From assembly GCA_029990175.1 (NCBI GenBank), contig JARKIP010000010.1, forward strand, positions 43,022,001 through 43,086,000: a DNA stretch of 64,000 nucleotides. The letters are read 5' to 3'. The stretch's first letter is position 1. Every line of letters starts with the position of its first letter. The notes under the pieces were generated by a model. It saw nothing but the letters and a program-made list of their open reading frames with translations. It was not told the origin of the DNA and did no database searches. This DNA comes from Petunia secreta (Eukaryota; Streptophyta; Magnoliopsida; Solanales; Solanaceae). Made by a program: the position numbers and the translations under genes. Shown in pieces: positions 12,113 through 25,190 of the stretch.

Positions 12113-12399
12113 TACTCCCTACGGTCCACTTTATAAGATTTCTTTGGTATTTTTTCTTAGATTCAAAATAATTGATTTTTTCAGAAACCAAGATATTATT
12201 AATTTTGACTTTCCAAAGTTACTCTCGTTAATAAATGATTTAAACACATTTATAAAAAGCTCTCACAATTTTCTATGAGTAAATTTGAAAGAGATAAAGG
12301 TTAATTTAGTAAATGACCTCTTTAATTAATGCTAAAAGGTGGATTCCTTATTTTCTATGAAAACAGAAAAAAATCAAATAATATAGATCGGAGAGAGTA
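12113..12399. mobile_element. Stowaway MITE
   Basis: TA then CTCCCTACGGTCCACTTTAT (12115 onward) is mirrored by ATAGATCGGAGAGAG ending at 12397 and then TA. The ends are somewhat degenerate. The body is about 283 bp and AT-rich. Confidence 0.7.
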
Positions 12400-12534
12400 T
12401 AAATCATGCCCAAGTTTATAAGAAAACACCAATAACGACTCTTCTTTACTTCATTTATTTTACAATACACATTTATTTAGGAAGTTATACAATACTTATG
12501 CTAGTAATCTTTTTTATTTCCCCTCCAATATTTA

Positions 12535-12730
12535 GTACTCATTTCGTCTCATTTTAAGTATTTGAATTTGACTGGGCACGAAGTTAAATAAAGAAACTTA
12601 ATGTGACAAGTTCCTTTAAATCTTGTGGTGCAAGATAAATTTTAGAATTAAAGAGTTACCTATTATGAAAAGAGACACTATTTTTGGGACAGACTAAAAA
12701 GAAAAGGCACACTTAAATCGAGACTGAAGA
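12535..12730. mobile_element. Degenerate Stowaway MITE
   Basis: The left end TACTCATTTCGTCTCATTTT is mirrored imperfectly by CACTTAAATCGAGACTGAAG near 12710-12728. The right boundary is approximate. Confidence 0.5.
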
Positions 12731-13348
12731 AGCAACTACTTTGGGGCTTGGCTAATCCGATATCAAGAAAGTCCAACTATGAAGCTCTCATGCCAGCGAC
12801 AACTCAATTATTTTAAAAATATTTTAAAAAATCTAAAATTATAAAAAAAATACTAATTGTAGTAATATTAAAAACAAGTAAATTTCATAAAAAGTTTAAA
12901 CTAATTGATATATCTGAACTCTGATTGAAAATAAAATAAATTGACTTTTTAACTATTGACCCTATCATTTTTCCCCTTAAAATACACGGAGTAGAATCCT
13001 TCAAAATATATGCCGTCCATCAAGAATCCAAACAAAGGAAAAAAAGAAAAAAAGAAAAAGGAAACTTGTGGCTGTCTCCCCCTTACCCATTTTTAAAGTA
13101 TGACATTATTGCTAAAAAGAGTTACTTTAGATATGATTAAACTATAAAAGGTCTAATTATTCTTAATGACATAGTAACTCTTTTAGGACCACATATTTCA
13201 AAACTTATATGTTTTTCCTTAAATAAATCAAACACCATAGTATATAAATGTAAAGAGAGGGAGAGTAGTTAAAGTGAGGAGAGGAAAAAAAGAAAGCTCC
13301 ATTGCACTTAGGACCATAGCCTCACTCTGTTTTGGAGGGAAACAAAGA

Positions 13349-16300
13349 ATGGTGTACATAACTGAAGAAATGATGAAGCAGCTCCAAACTTTGATGGATG
13401 AAAGTCAGTTTCTTTATAAACTTGTGCACCACATATATATGTTTACAAATCTTTTTTGGATCATTAACACTAAATTTATCCTTTTTTTTTTTTTTTTGTT
13501 CAGTTGATGAGCCACTCAAGAAGACTTTCCAGGTTTGTCTCTTCTGTCATCTTTCGCTACACTGTTTGAAAGCTCTTCACCCTTCTCTACTTAAATTCCA
13601 GTCTTATATGATCGCTAGTTTTTTTTAAATATTCAAGTGTTATAGGATATGAACTACACCATTTGTTAATTTTCTTCTGCTACTTTAGTCAACGTCGTCG
13701 TTTGTCGTAACATTATTTTTGCTATAGCGAGGTGCTATAATAGAGAACATATAACAACAACATACCTAGTGAAGTCCCACAATTGGGGTCTTGGGAGGGT
13801 GTCATGTATGCATACCTTAACCCCTGCCTTGTGAGAGGTAGAGAGTCTGTTTCCAGTAGAGCCTCCACTAAAGAAAAGCCGAGATAAGGAAAGCTATTGC
13901 CTATAGAGAACATATAAGTTAACATAACATAAAAAAGAAAATGACTTGGTTGTTGTAGTGAAGTGTTGTTATAGAGGATGACTGTTATAGAAAGGTCTAA
14001 TTGTATTTTATATTTCATTTTTGCGAGTTGATTGCTAGTTAGTCAAGGTGGAAGACGGAATTTTTCTTGATTTCTTGCATTTATGTTTTGAGAATTCTAA
14101 TTCTGGAATGTTTGTTGATCAAATAGTAGCTGAATTTGCTTTTCTTTTGCACTTGATAACATGAAGTTTGAACTGCATTAAGTTCCTTTTGAAGTTTCTA
14201 TGATGGGGTAAATTTAATATGACACAGTAACACAGATGATTCTTTTGAGAGTTATGGTTGATTGTTATTGTACAACATCAACATCATAGGATGGTTGAGT
14301 TTTGTGTAGATAAATGTTGCCAAATCTGTATCTTGGCCATGGAGGAAGGATCTGAAATCTGAAGTCAGCTGTGCTATAGCATGTCACAATTGTGCTACTT
14401 TGACTAGATCATCTAAATTTACTATTCTCTGCAATTGCAATTTACAGAGCCTTCTCTCTACTTGGGCATTTCTTATGCAGTTGGGGATTGTAAGGATTAG
14501 CTAAACAAACGGCCACATATCTTTACTCACCACAAGAAAAACTTGTTGGCTGTGAGAATAAAAGTTCAGCATTGAAAGTTGATGAGAAATATAGGCTACA
14601 TATAATTCGCAATACTTTAATGCTACAAGAACTGTTGGAAGAACCGTGTGAGTTTGATCTAATGGAGACAATATTATACCATGTTAAGAGCCACTTTTGG
14701 GCTGAATTAGCCTAACAAATCCATCTCTGAACTAATTTTCTGTCAAATTAGATTTGCTGGACGTTCTTTACATAATCCTCAATAGGCTGAACTTGCTTTG
14801 TCTCTTCTACTAAAGTCTAAAACAGAAAAGGCTGTCATCTAACACTTAAAGAAACATGGTGTGCGGACAAGATTGATGCTTAATTTCCGTCTCTCTGCTA
14901 GTAACCTAAAGTGCTCTCAACGTAATGCAATAGACATTTGTCCCTTTATAAAAAAATTCAAATTCAATTTTATGTAGGGGGCTAAACAGAATTAGTGGAT
15001 CTAAGCATCTTGAGCAAATGCAATTTCATACTTCTATAGTGAGTGCAAGCATAGGTATCATTTTTAATCCGATGAATTACGTGTTTGAAAAAATTAGACG
15101 GAAATTCTTATTTGGGTGTTTCGCGACCTTACATGGGTAACTTAGTGGTAACTTCCCGTATATTTTGTCTCGTCATTTTTGCAGAATGTACATCAGGGGC
15201 ACAAAAGGGAGACTCTGATGAGGTTTCTCAAAGCCAGGGATGGCAGTGTCACTAAAACACACACGATGGTTAGATGCATAGTTTCCTGTTACATTTTAAT
15301 CTAAATGTTGCTTTGGGATTAATCTGTTTCATCTATCGAGTATTCTCAAATTTGCTCTAACATTGTGCAGCTTGTTGACTGTTTACATTGGAGATTAGAA
15401 AATAAGATTGATCAGATACTGACGGTAAGCTTCCCATCATACTTTAGGCTGTAGCATCATTTCTGTTGGAAATACAACACACGCACACTTCAAGCCCAAT
15501 CTAGTTGGGGTCCTTTCCGATGGAATACTTTAATAATTTGGGAACTTCATAACTGCTCTTCCCATTTTGCTTATTTACCTGTTACACTATATTTTGTTTT
15601 ATCTTTTCTTTTCCTCAATTGTTAAATTTGTTATACTTATCATAATTACAGATTACTGTAATGTTACGCCGAGTCGATCCAATGGTGCATAATGCAAAAA
15701 TAATATGCTTTAGTTGTGGAGTTACCTACTTATATAAATTACTCCAACTGCTTTACAAATATATGAGATCTGCAGAAGAAATAATATACCAGTTTATGTT
15801 ATGTAATCTGCAATCTGCTAGGTTTCATTTTCTCTCTCCCTCCTTAGATCCTTCAATTATACCGTTGGAAACCATTTGAATGAAATAGACTTTCTTATCT
15901 GCCACAAAAGAGACACAAATGTAGGGAAATATTAAAGATTGGAATTAGTTGGGTAATTTTGTGATTTTATCGCTGCAGAAGCCAATCATACCCACTGATT
16001 TGTACAGAGCAATCCGGGATTCACAGCTTGTTGGAATTTCCGGATATTCAAGAGAGGTAGTTCTTTGACATGCATACATATCAGTTGTCATTCAATAGCT
16101 ATGTTACCATTTGGGGCATGTCACTTGGAACTACATACTAAGCATAATATTAATACCTTGTTGCATTTGTCTTCTCTTCAACTGATGAAAACATTATTAA
16201 TTGTATGGAATTTCACTTGGTTTAATCTGTGTAGGGTCTTCCTGTCATTGCCATTGGTGTAGGACTCAGCACATATGACAAAGCATCGGTAAGAGATACT

Positions 16301-18361
16301 TTTGCATGTCGAGGCCTGTAAGGCAGTGCCAACGTCACCAGCGCCAAATGCCAATTTAGCATATACTACAATAAGATTCTGCCATTTCATGCATTTATAC
16401 CTCATGTCTCGTAAGGATATCAGTTATATTGGTCTGATATATTGCTTCGTCCATTTTAGGTTAACTACTACGTCCAATCACACATCCAAATGAATGAATA
16501 CCGTGACCGTGTAATATTGGTAAGTTCTTATGATTCAATTACGTAATAGGTAGGCAAATACAAGTACATCATGGAATGTGGACTGACTGATCTTCATATT
16601 ATAGCCTTCTGCAACGAAGAAATTCGGGAGGTACATTGGGACTTGTATAAAGATTTTGGACATGACTGGTCTAAAGCTTTCTGCACTAAACCAGATTAAG
16701 GTATCTGCCATCTTTTTGTGATTGAAATATCTTGTATTTAATCTTCTACCAAACTCCTGAGCCTTGTTTTGTTTCAATCCTTTCTTTCACGTGATGCGAT
16801 CATTCTTGCCTAGTGTTCTTCTTTGAATACTCTCCAAATCCCTTTCTTGTATTTTTACTTCTAGATTGCCACTTGAATGCCAAATCTAGCACCAAAAATT
16901 TGTGTAATAGAGTAATGAGGAAAGAAAGACGAGAAAAATAAGATGCAAGTCCAGAAGTAAGAACAGTTCCTCTTGTCAAGGACCCAGTGATAATAACTCT
17001 GAACTCCTCATCATTTTGAATGATGCTGGTTTAACTATGTCTTTGTTTCGTCGTCAATACTCTAATGGTTCTTTAAATTGCACATATTTCTCTGCAACTC
17101 TGAATTTTACTTTCGTCTTCTTGCTCTCTGCTTTTATGAAATTAAACTGGTACGCCCCTATCTCCACTTTGCCAAATGGACATTGGTTCAGGTGGCTAAG
17201 CACTCTTTTGAGAGCATTAATTCATTCATTAAGTACTTAACTTTACCAAATTGGTGTGATACTATGGCTACAAAGGTCTTTCTGTTCGTGGATGCCATAT
17301 TTTTTAATGGATATAGTATATTTGTTCTCTTTTTTTGGGGCAAGTATTAGGAGAAGTAAATTATCTAATTAATTTTTCTTTTCATTGAGGATTGGTGGTT
17401 GCAAGGCAGTCCTACTATTTCCACTCATGTTAAAATTAGTCTGATAATATCTTGTTATGTTACCCTTTCGCCTGAAAAAGCATAACATCTGCAATTTCTT
17501 CTGGTTGTAGCTCTTAACCGTTATATCTACCATCGATGACCTGAATTATCCCGAGAAGACAGAAACATATTACATTGTTAATGCTCCATACATATTTTCG
17601 GCGTGCTGGAAGGTTTGTATATTTGGCGTGCATAATTGTTCATGAACCTTGCCGAATCAGTTAACCTAAAGACTAACTTTTTACATACTTGCGCAGGTTG
17701 TGAGACCTCTTTTACAAGAAAGGACAAGGAAGAAAGTCCAAGTGTTGTCAGGCTCCGGAAGAGATGACCTGTTGAAAGTAAGACATAAGTTTTCACTCAT
17801 TTGCTTCTAAATACTATAAGTACTATTTATTTCAATTCAGGAGAAGCTCAGCCTACTGATCTAAAATTCTCATATTTTCTTCCCGGAGCTTCCATTTTTA
17901 TTCATGAAAACATGAGCACGTTAACAACGCCTGTATAGGCACACCTTCTCACTACTTAACAATGAGATGTGAAACTCACATCCGAATTGATTCTCTTCAT
18001 TTTGTTAAGAGTTCTTTAAACTCCTGTTCTCAATGTTCAGATGATGGATTATGCATCGCTACCACATTTTTGTAAAAGAGAAGGCTCAGGTTCATCCAGG
18101 CATTCTAGAAATGGTACAATAGATAACTGCTTCTCCTTGGACCATACCTTCCATCAGCAACTCTACAACTATATTAAGCAGCAAGCTGCAGCATTGGAGC
18201 GTGTTTCACCAGTAAATGAGGGTTCATTCCATGTAGCCGTCCCTGAGCCAGACCCAGATGATGCCAATATTGCTAAAACTATACAATCTGAATTCCAAAG
18301 ATTTGGGGATCAGAATGGAATTTCCAGTTCATTTCGTGAAATAAAGATTAATGGTCATTGA
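13349..18361 (+). CDS. SEC14-like (CRAL-TRIO) phosphatidylinositol/phosphatidylcholine transfer protein, 11 exons
   Basis: This is a cytosolic or peripheral-membrane lipid-binding protein of the SEC14 superfamily, which exchanges phosphoinositide precursors and phosphatidylcholine. Exons: 13349-13403, 13504-13532, 15185-15268, 15371-15424, 15979-16056, 16235-16288, 16460-16519, 16605-16700, 17511-17612, 17697-17777 and 18041-18361. All introns are GT-AG and the frame gives 337 residues. Introns from the second onward are phase 0. Residues about 29-74 form the CRAL-TRIO-N helices (RETLMRFLKARDG). Residues about 85-240 form the lipid-binding lobe, with GYSREGLPVIAIGVG, TIDDLNYPEKT and NAPYIFSACWK. 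The tail after residue 240 lacks the nodulin extension of long plant SFH proteins. It is therefore the short class, and I recall Arabidopsis At1g55840 as a close relative. The ATG at 13349 precedes the family's usual start (QLQTLMDE). A SINE sits in intron 2. The gene looks intact. Confidence 0.93.
13740..13917 (-). mobile_element. 5'-truncated SINE with target-site duplication in SEC14 intron 2
   Basis: On the - strand the body (about 13902 to 13755) ends in GGTATGTTGTTG, the GTT-type tail of a common Solanaceae SINE family. Before it are the typical CCTCTCACAAGGCAGGGGTTAAGG and CCCCAATTGTGGGA stretches. The 15-base sequence ATAGAGAACATATAA occurs at 13740-13754 and again at 13903-13917, a perfect target-site duplication. 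The tRNA-like 5' part with box A and box B is missing. Confidence 0.85.
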
Positions 18362-19420
18362 AGCAGAATCCAAATGTGCTTTCTCTCTAGCTAAACTTTT
18401 CTAGGTTACTGCATTTACTGAAAGCGGCTGTTAAATTAAGATAGTATTTAAGCATTGGCTTGCATCTCCTCGATGCATGATTAATATAGAGGCTCAGTTG
18501 TTACATGATATATACTACATTCGAGTGGTCACTCATATAGTTAGAAAATGTTGTATGAATCCTATATGCAAATTTACGTGTATACTTTAATATTTGATCT
18601 GCTTCCAATGATGATCTTTTGCTGACCCTCTTGTCAAGAAATATCTTTGTGGTAACTCTGATAAACGTCCTAGATGAATAGAAAATAAAGTTTTCTTATT
18701 CTTCCTTTATTTATTTATTTATTTATTTATTTATTTTTTTGAGGCTACTTGTCTTGTATTTTCTTTTCTTCTGTTTCATCTGATACTGTTTTATCATCCT
18801 AGTGGAATTTATCAGGATTTGAAGCACCTTTCCCGCTTCTGATTCTTTTATAATCAAAATACCGTAAACAATTTCTTGCTCTGAAGAATAACCGTGTATA
18901 ACCGTGTTCTCTATGATGTAAACTCAGGTTTGTGTAAATCTTTCCTGATTTTATTGTAGTATGCAATTGTTTTAACAGCACAAAAAAAAAAAAAAAACAA
19001 CTTAATACTTCCCCCTCCACAGTTTGATGAAGTATTCTGTTATGAAAGATGGATATTGTTAGAACTATTATTATTGACTTGATTAGAGCAGAAAGGATAC
19101 TAAGATCTCAAAAGTCAACACTAGTTAATTTGATATTGAAACATAGTTGATTAAACAAATTATGCAAAAACAATTCTCTTCACCAACACAATAAAAAGAA
19201 GGGAAGAAAACTCCAAAGTGGTATATTCTTGCTATCCATTCTTTTTTCGCTTTCCATTTATGGAGAAAAATGCTTCTAGGAGAGTCAGATACGCACAGAG
19301 GATGTCAAAAGTGAAAAGGCAAAGAAATGTAGCTCCACAGGTTTCCTATATGCACAACTACGCCATAAACAGGTACCTCTTGACCGCACATCATTTGCAG
19401 AAAGAATTTGGCCAAGTCCT
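18362..19420. other. Shared 3' intergenic region of two convergent genes
   Basis: The SEC14 gene ends at 18361 on + and the WEB gene ends at 19421 on -. Both 3' untranslated regions must fall in this 1.06 kb. It holds a TTTA microsatellite and an A run at about 18981-18996. I see no further gene. Confidence 0.6.
18704..18738. repeat. (TTTA)n microsatellite
   Basis: About eight TTTA tetramers run into a short T run, downstream of the SEC14-like gene. Confidence 0.9.
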
Positions 19421-22005
19421 TCACCAGGCGAGCTTCTCTCCAGGATGATAGGAAGTTGAATTTCCCTCTACTTGGTTTTTCTTCTTATGAAGTATGCCAC
19501 TGATGTTAGGCATCAGTACTTTCTTTGAAACTGATGTCTGTGCTTTCTGCAACTTCAGCAATTCCATCTTCTCCGGTGGATTTTCCCTATTTGGTTCAAC
19601 TGCTTTCTCTGCTGGGCGGTGCTTCATTAAATGCGATTCAAGTGATATTTCAGACATATTCTCCTTCTCACTTCTGTAATTGTGAGGAGATGATCCAGAG
19701 GTCATCTGTGTTTCAGCCAAAATACGAGAAGCTGCTTCTGCTGCTTTCTTTTGCTCACGTTCCCGCCACCTTCTAAGCTCTCCTTCTACTGCCTTCTTGG
19801 CAGATTCTGCCATCTCTGCCTTCTTCAACACTTCCTGAGTAGCAGTTTTCATATCTTCAATCTCCTTCTGAGTAGCCTCCAACCTCTTGAGGGCCTCATA
19901 TTCACTTGCTTTCACAGCCTCTAATTGAGCCATTGCAGCTGCCACTTTCATTTCTGCTAACCTTTTAGATTCTTCAACTTTCCGGCTCAATGAATCAAAC
20001 TCATCTTTTGATATAGTGCAAGCACCAGATTCTGAAGTTGAGGCACGCGATGCTACAGTTCTTTCAGACAGGATTTTACTTTGATCAAGAGCCCTACCCT
20101 CAGCTAATTTCGCTTCTTCAGCCTCTTCCATCTCAACTTTTAGCCTGTTTTCTGCTTCTTCAAATGCAATTCTAGTAGTATCAGCTTCTTTCTTTAGTTC
20201 ATCAGCTTGCTTCGTCATCCGTTCAGCATCAAGCCTAACATTCTCCGTCTCCAAGGTTAGCTGGTGGAAAGCAGAGATCATTTCTTCAGAAGCACCTCTG
20301 ACTTTGGATTCTTCTGCAATCACTACATCAAGCTCGGATTTCGCCTTCCGTAGTTTGACATGCAGACTATCAGCAAGTGATTCTGTCTCCGCCTCCTTTT
20401 CCTTCAGATCAGAATGCTCTTTCTTCACTTTTTCTAGCTCAAGTTTAAGATTCTCCACCAATGTCTGCAGCATGCTCTCCTCTTCTGCCACCTTATGCAG
20501 TGATTCCTTCGCATCACCCAGTTCTGTGGTAACAGCTCTCACTAAAACAAGGTCAGAAGACCTTGTACAATCTTTCTCTTTTTGCAAAGCTTCAATTTCA
20601 GACATTGTTTCAGCAAACTGTGCTTCCAGAGACTTGGTCAGATCAGCATCAAAGTCTTTCCTCAAGGCAAGTAACTCTTTTGCCGCCTCTTTAAGGTTAG
20701 CCTTGTAGGACTGCTTCTTGAAATCTTTTTCTGCATAGATCTTTGCTTCCTGGTCCCGCTCCTGCACACATGCAAGTTTTAGCTGCTCAATTGACTCCTG
20801 CAGCGCCAAAATTTCTTTAGACAGCTCCCCAGCTCTTTCCATGTTTGCTTTGGCAATATCCTCAGCTTCATCAGCCTGTTTGATAGCAGAAGCTTTTTCT
20901 TCCACAGCTGTATCACCATCCTCACGGATCTTCCTGAGCTCTTGCTTTGCAGTATCAAGATCACTTACTACTTCTGTATATTTCTCTCGTGCAGTTTCTA
21001 AATCTACCTTCCAAGAACCATCCATTCCCATAACAGGTCTATCACTAGCCTCCTCAAGTTGCTTAACCTGATTTTTTGCTGCTACTGTTGCATTAATAGA
21101 GGAATCCTTTGATTCACAGATAAATTTAAATTTGTGAGCCAGGTCCTCAACAGTCCGTTTAGCCCCTTTGAGCTCTACGAGCACTTGTGCTTTAGTAGCT
21201 TCAGAATTTTTCAGTTGTTCCTTTAACTTGTTCAACTCTTTCTGGGCTAAGTGAAGCTGTGTTTTATTCGCCGGTATCTGCTGCACGTAAGACAAAAGGA
21301 AGGAGAGTGAGGCTAGTTTATTTCAGCCAAGCAGGAGCGTTGATCAAAACTCTGCCTTGAGCGTTTGACGCCAATAGGCAATAACCATATGTTGAATACA
21401 GTAGTCTCAAATCTAAAGCATTAGGGTATTCGATGAGGAAAGAAATTCCTGACACTCAAAAGTACGATAAAGAAAAAAGAGCAGCAGAAGCAAACAAAAA
21501 TGTTCCAAACATTAACTGTTCTCTACAAATGTTTAAAGTACTTAACAAAATTCGAAACTTTGATGCAGAGATGGAGATGCATGTGTACACAATTTCTAAT
21601 TTCATTGATGTAAATCAGGACAACTTATAAGAAAATTTGAGTTGAGTATGCTTGTCAAACTGAAGATAATGTGGCCTAAAAATTCAACTCAAACTTTGCA
21701 AGTCTAAAGATGTTGATAATCGGTCACAATTTATCAGAATTCACAAGAATTGCAGATAATGATGTCTGCAGTAATTCCCTGAGCTTACGCAATACCTGAA
21801 AAATAATACGATTTTCACCTATAGTATCATGTACCTCAGCGGAATGCTGTTTTGGCTTCTTGATTGCAGGTTTTCCCCGTGAAAAAGAACCCTCCCCAAA
21901 TAAGTTGACAGCATCTTTGACGGACTGGAATGGTGCACTTGTATCTATCTCTCCAACTTCTACATTTGGAGATCCCATGGTTATCGTACGGTCTTTTGCA
22001 ACCAT
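19421..22005 (-). CDS. WEB-family coiled-coil protein (chloroplast-movement WEB1/PMI2 relative), 2 coding exons
   Basis: Coding exons on the - strand are 22005-21835 (57 codons) and 21280-19421 (619 residues plus TGA), joined by a GT-AG phase 0 intron, giving about 676 residues. The amino end carries the family signature VGEIDTSAPFQSVKDAVNLF at residues 17-36. Most of the rest (about 65-540) is charged heptad coiled coil, with KAVEGELRRWREREQKKA near the end and a basic tail (VSKKVLMPNISGI). WEB proteins such as WEB1 and PMI2 help control actin-dependent, blue-light chloroplast movement. This one most resembles the less-studied Arabidopsis member At5g55860, from memory, so a movement role is inferred. 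The Met at 21295 would start inside the intron and is rejected. A 5'UTR intron is likely (acceptor at 22032). The gene appears intact. Confidence 0.93.
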
Positions 22006-23330
22006 ATTTCCTTATCTTTTCACAAATTCTCCTACAAAGAAAAGCCAAAAAGAAATGAACTAGAACAATTATTGAAAAGGGAACTGGATAAAGAATTGAA
22101 AAGAACCGTAAATATCACTGTATTTCTATAATAATACCAAATTTTGAAATGAGAGCTTACAAATGGTCATCAGGTTTCACAAGTTCAAGTATTTTGATAT
22201 ACAAGTGTATTGCTCTATTTGGAAGTCATAAGTTGAGACTCCCCTTTTGGCAATTCTCTCTGATCACGACACAGATAGGACATTAATTAAGACTTTTAAA
22301 GGCACATATGTCCGCTGACATAGATGGTATAGAGAATAAAAAGCTTATACGAACATGTAAGCCCAGACATGAGCTAAACACAGCAAAAGAAGCGTAAATT
22401 ACAGATGAACTGAAATCCTCTACCAAATCCCTCTCATCAAGGGGACATTATGACAAAACCTACTGAAATTGACCCTGTGATTCTACTAAGAACATTTATG
22501 GTACCAACTTAGTGATTCTTAGTCCATAGCTGCAGGTTATATATTCCTCCTAATTGATTCAGAAAGACTTCCAAGAAAATGCCATTTACAGCACTATAAG
22601 GAATAGCAAATGATTTGTATTAAGATCATGATAAGGCTAAAATGAAACATATAGTAAGGTATAAGGTACTCAAGTTCCATTTTGGCATAAAGTATAAAGG
22701 AACAAAACTTATCCAATAGTATTAGCTTCCTCCAATTTCCTTTATATAAAACTGATCAAATTAAATGCATTGTTGAACAAACAATACCTTAATATCCACA
22801 GAAATGAACTCAGCACCTGACGTTACATGAGAAGAAAGAATAAACCAATTAGTGAGAACAAGCATACTGAAATTAAAGCAATAAAAAGAGAAAAAAAGGG
22901 GGAATAAAAGAGAAAGAAAAGGGGAGTAGGCAAACCAAATTAGTAGTAATAATGTAAGAGAGAGAGAGAGAGAGAGTAGCACTTTAAATAATCCTAGAAA
23001 TGATCAAATTTTACGCTCCAAAAGGGTCTCAGGACAGCAGCTAAATTCTAAGAAATAGGATAGAGTTGTTGATGAATTTGTCAAAACAATAATTAAAACG
23101 ACTTAAACTCAACTACTCTATAAACAGTAAACAGGAATGGTCAACACAGTCAACTCTGTCATTTTCAAAAACAATTTTATGAGAATGACAGGGATTTGGA
23201 GAGAGAATGAGACAGAGATGTGGGTATTCGAAAGATTCAAAAACCTGACTCACAAATTTTAAATCAGGTAATAATCACTGACGAGTGGGTGATGAGAGGG
23301 GTGAGGGGCCTCCCGTTGTCGCGCAATTAC
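22006..23330 (-). promoter_or_regulatory. WEB gene leader with probable 5'UTR intron and promoter
   Basis: Upstream of the ATG (- strand), TTTCTTTGTAG is a good acceptor, with the next exon starting at 22031. AAATTT followed by GTGAGT (donor at 23253-23252) is a good candidate donor. This implies a 1.2-kb leader intron. TATTTATATGT just beyond 23330 on the - strand could be the TATA region. The region also holds a GA microsatellite at about 22955-22977. This is inference from splice-site sequence only. Confidence 0.4.
22955..22977. repeat. (AG)n microsatellite
   Basis: A run of about eleven AG dinucleotides lies inside the proposed 5'UTR intron of the WEB gene. Confidence 0.85.
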
Positions 23331-23444
23331 AAAAAACATACATATAAATATTGAAAATAAAAAACTAAGATCTTACGCTAGCTTTTTTAGACACAGATTT
23401 GGTTGAAACTTGAAAAAATTAAATTTTCAAATTGAGTTGAAAAT

Positions 23445-24957
23445 AGTTTTGGAGTGTAACCATTATTGTACGCATTTTAATTTTTGAGCGTAATCATTTT
23501 TGGCATTTGTTAACTTTAGTTCAAATCTGACCCTCTACTAAAGCAAATAAAAGCCACAGCTTTAGGCCCCACATTTACGAGGGCCTTATTTTTTTTTACA
23601 CATAATAGGCTATACTATATTTGTTTCTTAATAACTGTTTTTTTTTTTGTCAAAATAAGTCTCACTGTAAAAACTCAATGCATATGTAATTATTCTTTTC
23701 TAATCTTATGCATGCAATTAAAGATGTAAGAAATGAATAATTGTACTTAAGTTTGGTACTCGAGATTAGTAAATCAGGATGATGCGTTAGCATTTTGCGT
23801 ACATTTGCAACTCTTTTTGACTAGCATTCACGTCCTAAAAGCTTTATTATTTGAGTAAAACTTATGTTTATTTTCATGTTTCAGGTTTACAAAGAATATC
23901 AATGTACAAAGCCAAAAGGAATGAAGAAAAGAATAAAAACAAGTGAACTTTGGCTACATTTTGAAGAACAAGGAAAACAAGCAGCAACTTGATCGGCTAC
24001 CCGCCGAATTGCCTGCCAAAGGAAGAGCGAGTTCAAGAGCTCATTAGAACCCTGCGAAGCCAAGAGGCGGACCACCGATACAAATGCTAAAGACGTTATG
24101 CGATCCCGCACAAGCTTGTGCGGCTCCGCCGACTACATCAGTGAACTCAGAAGACATCTGCGAGTGTATGAGTTGTTCGCCGCTGATCCTGCACCGGCCG
24201 AACTTGCACCGCAGAACAAGACAATTGAGGAGTTAGAATCGCTATCGGCGGCCACGCAACCCAATCTGCGGCCCGCCAAGTAACCGACAGTTTAACAAAA
24301 AATAGGGCAAAATGGAAATTTTGTAAACATTAGCCTAGTTTTTAAACTCATGCCAATAAATAGACTGTTATGCCTCCGAGAAACAAGATCCTTTTTCAGC
24401 TTAGAATATACTTTAACATACTTTTGAATATTCTTGGAGGCAAAGGAAGGGCTATACTTTGAATCTTTTGTAAGAATTTCTTTTATTAATCTAATTCTTC
24501 ATGTGATTCTTAACATATAATCTCTTACTATGTGTGTGTTAGATCCTAGTATGAGTAGCTAAACTCATACTAGGGGTTTATTCATGAAGACTTGATGATT
24601 TTTACTTAAAACTTATTTTTAATCTTGTGTAATCAATGGGTAAAGATGAATCTACTTCTCTTTCGTACTCTCATTGACTAGAGTTTTGAGGCACGACCGT
24701 ACTTGAACATAACCCTACCTTGCTTTCATCACCCTAACGGGGTTGAAGATGTAGGTTAATGGAAACTAGCGAGAATTTAGGTTACATTGGTTACGGCCTA
24801 CCTCATCTAAAGGGAAAGACCCCGAAGAGGTCATTCCCGCTCGGATCTTTGGACTAAGGTTTCTCGCACCCCATTATTGACCCTAACGAGCTTGATATGG
24901 TAAATCCTCTCTATCCCTAATGGGTTTAGAGGAATACATTAAAGGGTCAGACCATTT
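23445..24957. repeat. Tandem copy of the Athila 5' flank plus first 1.18 kb of its LTR
   Basis: This block matches 24958-26367. It begins AGTTTTGGAGTGTAACC (host flank), runs through a shared flank ending AAATCAGGA, then enters the LTR at 23780 (TGATGCGTTAGC) and stops inside the LTR at GACCATTT. The next base starts copy 2 (AGTTTTGGAGCGTAAC). Because non-transposon flank is included, this is a segmental duplication and not a second insertion. Copy 2 lacks about 100 bases of flank (around 23510-23640 in copy 1). The LTR TATA box here reads AATAAATA instead of TATAAATA. Confidence 0.88.
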
Positions 24958-25190
24958 AGTTTTGGAGCGTAACTATTTTTGGATGCATTTTAATTTTGGA
25001 GAGTAACCATTTTTGGACGCATTTTTCAACTTTAGTTCATAATAAGTGTTTTTTTTTTTGTCAAAATAAGTCTCACTGTAAAAACTCAATGCATATGTAA
25101 TTATTCTTTTCTAATCTTATGCATGCAATTAAAGATGTAAGAAATGAATAATTGTGCTTAAGTTTGGTACTCGAGATTAGTAAATCAGGA

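Noticed and set aside
13274..13348. Upstream extension of the SEC14-like protein
   Set aside because: The extension would begin at GTG, not ATG, and has no family similarity. The ATG at 13349 leads straight into the conserved amino end.
20304..20708. 134-codon + strand frame inside the WEB gene
   Set aside because: It is the serine-rich mirror of the lysine/glutamate-rich coiled coil on the other strand.
21281..21295. Met at 21295 as the WEB protein start
   Set aside because: It lies beyond the intron acceptor. The conserved VGEIDT exon at 21835-22005 supplies the true amino end.
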